A DNA stretch of 5,868 bases from assembly GCA_024709185.1 (NCBI GenBank), contig JANJXE010000154.1, forward strand, positions 1 to 5,868. The letters run 5' to 3'. The first letter of the stretch is position 1. The number at the start of each line of letters is the position of its first letter. Below, in pieces: positions 1 to 5,868 of this stretch. The notes below the pieces were generated by a model, which saw only the letters and a program-made list of their open reading frames with translations, made no database searches and was not told the DNA's origin. This DNA is from Paludibacter sp. (GTDB lineage: Bacteria; Bacteroidota; Bacteroidia; Bacteroidales; Paludibacteraceae). The position numbers and the translations under genes are program-made.

Positions 1-50
1 CAAACCTACAAAAAAAATAGCATTAGGCATACTATTCGTCATTTTTTGAC

Positions 51-58
51 TAATTTTG
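51..58 (+). promoter_or_regulatory. Candidate Bacteroidota-type -7 promoter box (TAATTTTG)
   Basis: The octamer TAATTTTG fits the TAnnTTTG -7 consensus described for Bacteroidota primary-sigma promoters. It would place transcription start near 63-66, leaving a leader of about 25 bases before the permease ATG. I see no good -33 TTTG/TTG at the expected distance of about 19-21 bases upstream, so the call rests on one short AT-rich element. The rest of 1-87 is AT-rich and shows no convincing gene. Confidence 0.3.
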
Positions 59-87
59 AGCTCAAATCGAAATTTCAGCTTTAAAGG

Positions 88-1086
88 ATGATGCCTTCCA
101 AAAGAAATTGGCTATTTCTACCAGCCATCATTGTATTAGTCCTGTTGTTTGCCCTCGACCTGGTTTGGGGAAGCATCGACATATCCATTCGGGATCTGAT
201 GAAAATTATAACCGGAACACAGGAGAATGAAGTTTATAGAGAAATAGTGTTGAATTACCGCTTTCCAAAAGCAATAACGGCGGTCATTGCCGGCGCTTCC
301 TTATCATTGTCTGGTCTGATGATGCAAACCTTGTTTCGAAATCCGCTGGCAGACCCCTTTATTTTAGGTGTTAGTTCCGGTGCAGGCCTGGGAGTTGCTC
401 TTGCACTCATGGCATCGACTATTTTACCGGTATTTTTAGTCAGTTCTGGGTGGGGAATAATAGTATCTGCTGTTATTGGAGCTTCAGTCATTTTGTTATT
501 GGTTATTGCAGTTTCTTTCAGGTTGAATAACACGGTGTCATTACTCATAGTAGGAATAATGTTTGGAACGATAGCTTCTTCCATTGTTAGTATTCTTCAG
601 AACTTTTCAAATCCCGATGCAATCAAATTATATGTTGTATGGACCTTTGGAAGTCTTAGCGCTGTAAACTGGGAAAACCTACAGGTACTTTTTCCTGTTT
701 TTTTAATAGGCACCCTGATCGCCTTTGCCTTGCATAAAAAATCGGATGGCATGTTATTGGGCGAAAATTATGCGCGGGGCTTAGGCATCCACATACAGAC
801 TACAAGGGTATTAATGGTAATTTCAACTGGATTACTAGCCGGAAGTGTAACTGCTTTTACAGGACCTATTGCTTTTGTTGGGGTGGCTATTCCGCATATA
901 GCACGGGGACTGTTCCGGACTTCAATGCATAAAATTCTGATGCCGGCATCGTTTATTCTGGGAGGAATATTAATTTTACTCTGTGATATTATTTCCCACA
1001 TTCCGGAATACACATTACCTATCAATACAATAAGTGCATTGTTCGGAGCTCCGGTAATAATCTGGATTATTTTGAAAAGAAACTAG
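88..1086 (+). CDS. FecCD/BtuC-family ABC transporter permease (iron-siderophore, haem or cobalamin uptake)
   Basis: Integral inner-membrane permease of a binding-protein-dependent importer. As a homodimer it would form the channel coupled to an ATPase such as FecE/BtuD and a periplasmic binding protein. The 332 residues match the usual family length. A hydrophobic segment at about 9-27 is TM1, and roughly eight or nine further hydrophobic stretches follow. Family hallmarks are YRFPKAITAVIAGASLSLSG (57-76), RNPLADPFILGVSSGAG (84-100), the cytoplasmic coupling region with GENYARGLGI (225-234), TGPIAFVGVAIPHIARGLF (258-276) and the C-terminal LPINTISALFGAP (310-322). An in-frame TAA at 82-84 means the start must be the ATG at 88 or the adjacent one at 91; AGG just upstream is too close to act as a good ribosome site. 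The stop lies one base before nth, so the two are probably cotranscribed and translationally coupled. Family assignment is firm. The substrate cannot be read from the permease, and no cognate ATPase or binding protein is in the window. Confidence 0.96.
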   Translation: MMPSKRNWLFLPAIIVLVLLFALDLVWGSIDISIRDLMKIITGTQENEVYREIVLNYRFPKAITAVIAGASLSLSGLMMQTLFRNPLADPFILGVSSGAGLGVALALMASTILPVFLVSSGWGIIVSAVIGASVILLLVIAVSFRLNNTVSLLIVGIMFGTIASSIVSILQNFSNPDAIKLYVVWTFGSLSAVNWENLQVLFPVFLIGTLIAFALHKKSDGMLLGENYARGLGIHIQTTRVLMVISTGLLAGSVTAFTGPIAFVGVAIPHIARGLFRTSMHKILMPASFILGGILILLCDIISHIPEYTLPINTISALFGAPVIIWIILKRN

Positions 1087-1087
1087 C

Positions 1088-1732
1088 ATGACAACGAAAG
1101 AACGATATAAACAAATTATTGCCTGGTTTGAAGAGCATGTCCCGGTAGCAGAAACTGAATTACACCACAATGATCCTTTTCAGTTGCTGGTAGCTGTTAT
1201 CCTTTCGGCTCAATGTACCGATAAGCGGGTTAACATGGTCACTCCCACCCTTTTCAGGGAATTTCCTACTGCAGAAGTAATGGCCGAAGCATCGCCGGAA
1301 GTTTTGTTCGAATTTATCAAGTCGATTTCATATCCCAACAATAAAGCGAAGCACTTAGCAGGTATGGCCCGTATGTTACGCGATGAATTTGGTGGCCAGG
1401 TACCGGATTCGATCGAAGAGTTGCAAAAATTACCAGGTGTGGGACGAAAAACAGCCAACGTGATTGCATCGGTGATTTACAACAAACCAGCAATGGCAGT
1501 CGATACGCACGTATTCAGGGTGTCGGAACGACTAGGACTTACTACCCGTTCGAAAACGCCGTTGCAAACCGAATTGACCCTTATCAGGCACATTCCTGAG
1601 CACTTAATTCCAAGAGCGCATCACTGGCTGATTTTACATGGTCGCTATACATGTCAGGCCCGCAAACCCCTGTGTGAGGAATGCGGGCTCCGACCATGGT
1701 GCCGTATGTATCAGAAAAATGACCGTTCGTAG
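1088..1732 (+). CDS. nth: Endonuclease III (DNA-(apurinic or apyrimidinic site) lyase, [4Fe-4S])
   Basis: Bifunctional DNA glycosylase/AP lyase of base excision repair. It removes oxidised pyrimidines and then cleaves the abasic site by beta-elimination. The 214 residues compare with 211 in E. coli Nth and align end to end. The helix-hairpin-helix reads LPGVGRKTANVI (115-126), with K121 at the catalytic lysine position (E. coli K120). D139 in AVDTHVFRV is the catalytic aspartate (E. coli D138). HHWLILHGRYTC (178-189) is near-identical to E. coli. The cluster-binding cysteines C189-X6-C196-X2-C199-X5-C205 have exactly the canonical spacing. All catalytic and cluster residues are present, so the enzyme should be active. 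The ATG at 1088 matches the family N-terminus and lies one base after the permease stop; there is no separate promoter or strong ribosome site. The last 22 bases overlap the end of the convergent hydrogenase gene. Confidence 0.98.
   Translation: MTTKERYKQIIAWFEEHVPVAETELHHNDPFQLLVAVILSAQCTDKRVNMVTPTLFREFPTAEVMAEASPEVLFEFIKSISYPNNKAKHLAGMARMLRDEFGGQVPDSIEELQKLPGVGRKTANVIASVIYNKPAMAVDTHVFRVSERLGLTTRSKTPLQTELTLIRHIPEHLIPRAHHWLILHGRYTCQARKPLCEECGLRPWCRMYQKNDRS
1711..1732. other. Convergent 3' overlap of nth and the hydrogenase gene
   Basis: The nth stop TAG is at 1730-1732 on the plus strand. The hydrogenase stop TGA is the complement of 1711-1713 on the minus strand. Both frames are intact and belong to confidently identified proteins, so the 22-base overlap is real in this sequence. 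I see no hairpin plus T-run between the genes, so any terminator must lie inside the opposing coding sequence or be Rho-dependent. Confidence 0.9.
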
Positions 1733-3471
1733 TACTTTGTATGTAATAAATGATGTGAAAGCTTTCCGAGTGGCTCTTTCAGAAAATGATCGTAAAGGTA
1801 TTTTATTTCCGGATTTTCGTGCGATTTTCGAATAAACTTATGAGCATCTTCGGCATAAATTGATTCAGCTCGTTTCATTCGAATTTCCTGATTGGTAGGA
1901 ATAGGCTGACCACCACCACCCAAACAACCACCCGGACAAGTCATAACTTCAATAAAAGTATAGGGAGATGTACCTCTTTCCACTTCTTCCAGTAGTTTTC
2001 GTGCATTTCTCAGGGTATGCGCCACAGCCACCCGAATCGGGGTTCCGTTTAAATTAATTTCTGCCTCCCGGATTCCCTGAATTCCACGAATATTTTTGAA
2101 ATTCACATCGGGAAGGGTTTGTCCGGTATATACTTCATAAGCCGTACGCAGCGCCGCTTCCATGACTCCACCTGTAGCTCCGAAAATTACGGCAGCCCCG
2201 GTAGAAGTTCCCAATGGATTATCGAATTCTTCTTCCGGCAATTGTATAAAGTCAATGCCCGATTCCTTAAACATCCTTCCCAGTTCGCGGGTAGTCAGCA
2301 CATAATCCACATCGAAAAAACGTTCGTTTGCATCCAGATCCATTTTGTCTTTCCAGTATTCAAATGCACCATCCATTTCCGGACGCTGTGCCTCGTATTT
2401 TTTAGCAGTACAGGGCATTACCGAGACCACAACAATATTACGAGGGTCGATATTCATTTTCTCAGCATAATAGGTCTTAGCGATAGCGCCAAACATCTGC
2501 TGAGGAGACTTGCAACTGGAAAGATGAGGTAAGGAGGCTGGAAAGAAATGCTCGATAAACTTAATCCACCCCGGCGAGCAAGAAGTAATCATCGGCAATT
2601 TACCACCGTTTTTAATCCTGTTCAACAATTCATTACCTTCCTCAATAATTGTAAGGTCGGCTGCAAAATCGGTATCGAATACCTTCGAAAATCCCAGTCG
2701 GCGCAATCCGGCTACCATTTTACCGGTCACTAAACTTCCGTAAGGCATTCCCATGGCTTCTCCTATACCGACACGTATGGCAGGTGCTGTTTCAACAATC
2801 ACCACTTTTTCCGGATTGTATATTGCCCTCCATACGGCGGGCACATGATCTTTTTCGGTGATCGCACCTGTCGGGCAAACCAATGCACATTGTCCGCAGT
2901 TGGTACAGGCTACAACACCCAGTCCCAAATCCATAAAGGTGGATATTTTACTTTTCAGTCCTCTACCGGCAAAATCTATGGCTTTAACTGTTTGCGTTTC
3001 ACTGCACACTGCAACGCATCGACCACACAATATGCATTTATCGGGATCGCGCACCAGCGACAGAGAACTACAATCTTTTGCTTGCAACACAGGTTTGGTT
3101 CGTGGAAAACGGCGTTCACGTATTCCAAATTCATAGGCGATGGATTGTAATTCACAATTCTGGTTGCGATCACAAGTCAGGCAGTTATCAGGATGATTGG
3201 CCAGTAACAGCTCTACATTCATCTTGCGGGCTGCCTGAATACGCGCGCTTTGGGTTGTAATTTCCATTCCTTCAGCAGCTTTTGTGACGCAGGAACGCAA
3301 TAAATTGCGTGCACCTTTCACTTCCACTACGCAAACACCACAGGAAGCATTTGCCGAAACATCTTTCAGATAACAAAGAGAAGGAATTTTTACACCTGCT
3401 TTACGGCAGGCTTCCATAACTGTTAGTCCGTCAGGAACTTCAGTTGGTATTGAATTTATTAATAGTTTCAT
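1711..3471 (-). CDS. hydA: [FeFe]-hydrogenase catalytic subunit, modular M3-type, HydA/HndD-like
   Basis: Cytoplasmic (no signal peptide) [FeFe]-hydrogenase of 586 residues, interconverting H2 with protons and electrons. Domain order: a [2Fe-2S] ferredoxin-like domain with C33, C44, C47 and C61; a His-ligated [4Fe-4S] site H93-X3-C97-X2-C100-X5-C106; a two-[4Fe-4S] ferredoxin domain with C146, C149, C152, C156 and C189, C192, C195, C199; the H-cluster domain from about 222; and a C-terminal small-subunit-like helical tail from about 525 to 580. H-cluster motifs are L1 TSCSPGW (296-302), L2 MPCTAKKYE (352-360) and L3 EVMTCPGGCLGGGGQP (508-523), giving ligands C354, C512 and C516. A proton path like that of Clostridium pasteurianum CpI is present: E278, E281, S318 and C298. 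L1 has Ser299 where CpI has Cys300. It lacks the extra C-terminal [2Fe-2S] domain of Thermotoga HydA. Translation starts 12 bases after the upstream NuoF-GltD fusion and no strong ribosome site is visible, so the pair is an operon. Context and architecture point to an NAD(P)-linked, perhaps electron-bifurcating enzyme rather than a ferredoxin-only one; that is inferred. Confidence 0.96.
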   Translation of the reverse strand: MKLLINSIPTEVPDGLTVMEACRKAGVKIPSLCYLKDVSANASCGVCVVEVKGARNLLRSCVTKAAEGMEITTQSARIQAARKMNVELLLANHPDNCLTCDRNQNCELQSIAYEFGIRERRFPRTKPVLQAKDCSSLSLVRDPDKCILCGRCVAVCSETQTVKAIDFAGRGLKSKISTFMDLGLGVVACTNCGQCALVCPTGAITEKDHVPAVWRAIYNPEKVVIVETAPAIRVGIGEAMGMPYGSLVTGKMVAGLRRLGFSKVFDTDFAADLTIIEEGNELLNRIKNGGKLPMITSCSPGWIKFIEHFFPASLPHLSSCKSPQQMFGAIAKTYYAEKMNIDPRNIVVVSVMPCTAKKYEAQRPEMDGAFEYWKDKMDLDANERFFDVDYVLTTRELGRMFKESGIDFIQLPEEEFDNPLGTSTGAAVIFGATGGVMEAALRTAYEVYTGQTLPDVNFKNIRGIQGIREAEINLNGTPIRVAVAHTLRNARKLLEEVERGTSPYTFIEVMTCPGGCLGGGGQPIPTNQEIRMKRAESIYAEDAHKFIRKSHENPEIKYLYDHFLKEPLGKLSHHLLHTKYYERSFF

Positions 3472-3483
3472 GGATTTAGCATT

Positions 3484-5868
3484 TTAGAGATGAACATCAC
3501 AACGCAGGCAGCGACTCACTTCGGCACGGGCCTGAAGTCCGGTATAACCACCATCCACTTCCAGGAAGTTACCGGTACGATCCCTGACGGCAAGTTTATA
3601 GCTTACATTCTTGGGAGTTTTCACAGGATTTGCCGGAACAGTATTTCGGTAGATAAACTTTCGGAAAAGCTGTTGAAAGCGTTTCTCACCCATCAGGTAT
3701 TCATCGATAGAAGCAGCGGTTTTTTTTGCCATACCCATTGCTTCGGCCGCAGTGGATGGCCCGGTAACGGCATCTCCACCGGCAAATACTTTAGGAAGAC
3801 TGGTCTGAGTGGTAAAAGCATTAATTTCAATTTTACCTGCCTTTCCGGTCTGAATTTCTGCAACAAAGCTATTATCCACTTCTTCACCGATAGCAACCAC
3901 CACAGCATCACAGGCAAGCCAATCAAATTTACCTGTTGCAATCGGTTTTCTACGACCCGAAGTATCAATTCCGCCACAAGTCATCAGCTCAATTTTCATG
4001 GCCTGTACCCGCCCATTTTCGTTAGCAATGATTTCTATCGGTGCCGACATAAAGCGGAATTGAATCTGTTCGGCTTCAGATTCAGTAATCTCACTGTGGT
4101 TAGCAGGCATCGAACATTTATCACGTCGGTAAACAATAGTTACGTCTTTACCATGACGCCAAAGGCTACGGGCTGCATCAATAGCTACATTTCCGGCTCC
4201 GATTATTGCTACCCGACGTCCCATTTCAGGAAGTGTATCTTCAGAAAGCAATCGTAGCAACTCAGTGCCTGAAAAGACACCCTTTGCCTCTTCTCCCTTG
4301 ATATTCAGCGGAACTTCTTTCCAGGCCCCAAAGGCAAGGTAAACAGCATCGTAATTGGCTGTCAGTTCTTTCAACTGAAAATCAGTACCCATGCGCTTAC
4401 TCATTTCGAAACGGGCTCCTAAGCGGCTGATGAGTTCCGTTTCTTTATCGAGTACATGATGAGGCAACCGATACTGAGGGATACCATACCTAAGCACACC
4501 ACCTGGTTTTTCAAACGCATCGTAAATGGTGACATCATGTCCCAGCCGAAGTAAGTAAAAGGCTGCAGTTAGTCCTGCCGGACCAGCTCCTACAATAGCA
4601 ATACGCTTGCTGGTTGACGGAAGTTTTTCATCCATCAATTTTTTATAAATACGTTCTTCGTTGCCTAATTTATACATGGTATCGGCCAGGTATCGATGCA
4701 CCTCGCCCTGAGCTACAGGTTCGTCGAGCATATCGCGACGGCAACGCATCTGACAATGGAAATGGCAGATACGTCCAATGGTTCCCGGAAGCGGATTATC
4801 GCGCAGGGTAAGTTCGAAAGCATCTTCAATGCGGTCTTCTTTGATAAGTTCGATATAACCCGGGATATTCATGTGCATAGGACAGGAATTTTCACACAGG
4901 GCCATAAACAAATGCTCACACACACCTGAATGGCAGCGTTTTTCAATAATATGTTCCTCATATTCGTGCCTGAAATAACGCAGGGTGGTAAGAATTGGAT
5001 TGGGAGACGTTTGACCGAGTCCGCATAAGGCAGTATCCTTAATGGTCGTACTAAGTAATTCAAGCATGGTGAGATCAGCCATGGTACCTTGTCCTTTACA
5101 TATGCGATTCAACAAAGCCAGAGCCTGTGAAAGACCTTCACGGCATGGAGTACATTTACCACAGGATTCAGCGGCATTAAATTCCAGGAAGTAGCGGGCA
5201 ACGTCCACCATGCAATTGTCCTGATCCATAACTACCATCCCTCCGGAACCCATAATGGCACCCAAAGAAGCCAGCGATTCATAGTCAACTGGAGTTCTGA
5301 AATGTTCCGCCGGTATACACCCACCTGAGGGACCACCCGTCTGAACTGCTTTTACGCGCTTTCCGGTACCTGTTCCTTCACCAATTTCGTACACAAACTG
5401 TTCGAGAGTTGAACCCATTGGAACCTCTACCAGTCCGGTATTCTTTACTTTACCCACAAGCGAGAATACCTTTGTGCCCGGACTCTTTTCGGTACCTGTT
5501 TGGCGGAACCAACCACTTCCTTTCTCGATTATCAGCGGGATATTACACCAGGTTTCAACATTATTGATGTTGGTAGGGCAACCATATAAACCTTTTGCAG
5601 CAGGATAAGGCGGACGTGGCATAGGCCGACCTGCACGACCCTCTATTGAAGCAATCAGAGCCGTTTCTTCACCACAAACAAAAGCACCTGCCCCTTCTAC
5701 TACTTCACAATGGAAACTGAAACCTGTATCCATAATATTAGTGCCCATTAATCCAAGTGCAGTTGCCTGTTCGATTGCTAATTTAAATCGTTTCACTGCC
5801 AACGGATATTCAGCACGAACGTAAGCTATACCCTCCGATGCACCCATGGCGTAAGCACCAATCATCAT
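3484..5868 (-). CDS. NuoF/HydB-like NADH dehydrogenase subunit fused to GltD/NfnB-like FAD oxidoreductase, 5'-truncated by the window edge
   Basis: Likely diaphorase subunit of the hydrogenase encoded next to it. Residue numbers count from the window edge; 794 residues are visible. The opening MMIGAYAMGA is internal NuoF sequence, so the ATGs at the edge are not the start. NuoF part: FMN/NADH-site motif GAGAFVCGEETALIASIEG (59-77), an SLBB-like region after it, and ESCGKCTPCREG (234-245) with C236, C239, C242 plus C282 for the N3-type [4Fe-4S] cluster. Linker RCHSGVC is at 311-317. GltD/NfnB part: helical Fe-S domain with C325-X3-C329-P and C368-X3-C372-X3-C376 (about 320-415), FAD fold GAGPAG (427-432) with GGVLRYGIPQYRLP (456-469), second nucleotide fold GAGNVA (557-562) followed by VYRRD (579-583), whose arginines suggest NADPH 2'-phosphate binding, and the FAD-closing AGGDAVTGPSTAAEAMG (696-712). 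It ends with RCLRCD (786-791). Ordinary HydB/HndC carries a two-[4Fe-4S] ferredoxin where this protein has the GltD module. No frameshift or stop interrupts the join. It probably transfers electrons between NADH, NADPH and the hydrogenase; the identification of the domains is firm, the reaction is inferred. Confidence 0.93.
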   Translation of the reverse strand: MMIGAYAMGASEGIAYVRAEYPLAVKRFKLAIEQATALGLMGTNIMDTGFSFHCEVVEGAGAFVCGEETALIASIEGRAGRPMPRPPYPAAKGLYGCPTNINNVETWCNIPLIIEKGSGWFRQTGTEKSPGTKVFSLVGKVKNTGLVEVPMGSTLEQFVYEIGEGTGTGKRVKAVQTGGPSGGCIPAEHFRTPVDYESLASLGAIMGSGGMVVMDQDNCMVDVARYFLEFNAAESCGKCTPCREGLSQALALLNRICKGQGTMADLTMLELLSTTIKDTALCGLGQTSPNPILTTLRYFRHEYEEHIIEKRCHSGVCEHLFMALCENSCPMHMNIPGYIELIKEDRIEDAFELTLRDNPLPGTIGRICHFHCQMRCRRDMLDEPVAQGEVHRYLADTMYKLGNEERIYKKLMDEKLPSTSKRIAIVGAGPAGLTAAFYLLRLGHDVTIYDAFEKPGGVLRYGIPQYRLPHHVLDKETELISRLGARFEMSKRMGTDFQLKELTANYDAVYLAFGAWKEVPLNIKGEEAKGVFSGTELLRLLSEDTLPEMGRRVAIIGAGNVAIDAARSLWRHGKDVTIVYRRDKCSMPANHSEITESEAEQIQFRFMSAPIEIIANENGRVQAMKIELMTCGGIDTSGRRKPIATGKFDWLACDAVVVAIGEEVDNSFVAEIQTGKAGKIEINAFTTQTSLPKVFAGGDAVTGPSTAAEAMGMAKKTAASIDEYLMGEKRFQQLFRKFIYRNTVPANPVKTPKNVSYKLAVRDRTGNFLEVDGGYTGLQARAEVSRCLRCDVHL

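Noticed and set aside
1..25. Minus-strand ATG near position 22-24 open to the left edge, and a TAGGTTTG (TAnnTTTG-like) on the minus strand at 8-1, suggesting a divergent gene
   Set aside because: Only about seven codons are visible, the box would lie downstream of that ATG, and no -33 element is seen.
1..84. Open plus-strand frame of 27 codons ending in TAA at 82-84, possibly the tail of an upstream gene
   Set aside because: The translation (ending FELKSKFQL) resembles no binding-protein C-terminus I know, the stretch is AT-rich, and a promoter-like box lies inside it. Too short to support a gene.
1733..1835. Short plus-strand frame continuing beyond nth (1638-1835)
   Set aside because: It overlaps nth out of frame and lies antisense to the hydrogenase C-terminal tail; nothing supports expression.
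2119..2532. Plus-strand open frame of 137 codons antisense to the hydrogenase
   Set aside because: The opposite strand encodes the H-cluster domain with intact motifs, and this frame shows no domain or start signal.
3490..4257. Plus-strand open frame of 255 codons
   Set aside because: It lies wholly antisense to the conserved GltD-like module, and its translation is His/Ser/Phe-rich with no recognisable motif. It is a shadow frame.
5863..5868. Tandem ATG codons at the right edge as the start of the NuoF-GltD gene
   Set aside because: MMIGAYAMGASEG matches an internal NuoF helix. The N-terminal part of the NuoF domain, including its glycine-rich loop, is missing, so the gene continues beyond the window.

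Overview
The window is protein-coding almost throughout. It reads like chromosomal DNA of an anaerobic or fermentative bacterium. A member of the Bacteroidota (Bacteroidales or Marinilabiliales-like) fits best. The reasons are moderate-to-low GC, weak or absent Shine-Dalgarno sequences, a TAnnTTTG-type promoter box ahead of the first gene, and an endonuclease III whose wording (for example the SYPNNKAKHL stretch) resembles Bacteroidota homologues as I remember them. The lineage is an inference, not a database result.

Left part, plus strand (1-1732): a short non-coding leader of about 87 bases is followed by a two-gene unit. The first gene is a FecCD/BtuC-type inner-membrane permease for iron-siderophore, haem or cobalamin uptake. 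One base after its stop comes nth, endonuclease III, a [4Fe-4S] base-excision-repair glycosylase/lyase. No ATPase or substrate-binding protein of the transporter lies in the window.

Right part, minus strand (5868-1711): an operon is read leftwards. Its first visible gene is cut by the right edge. It encodes a natural fusion of a NuoF/HydB-like NADH:FMN dehydrogenase module with a complete GltD/NfnB-like FAD and NAD(P)H module. Twelve bases later comes a 586-residue modular [FeFe]-hydrogenase (HydA/HndD type) with one [2Fe-2S], three accessory [4Fe-4S] clusters and the H-cluster domain. Together they look like the core of a cytoplasmic, multi-subunit, possibly electron-bifurcating hydrogenase. 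It would carry two separate pyridine-nucleotide sites, FMN/NAD(H) and FAD/probably NADP(H). A NuoE/HydC-like subunit would be expected just beyond the right edge.

The two transcription units converge, and the 3' ends of nth and hydA overlap by 22 bases with no room for a terminator between them. The most notable points are the NuoF-GltD fusion paired with a hydrogenase, the split cysteine set of its GltD module (a RCLRCD motif at the extreme C-terminus), and the H-cluster L1 motif TSCSPGW, with Ser where the classical enzymes have a second Cys.
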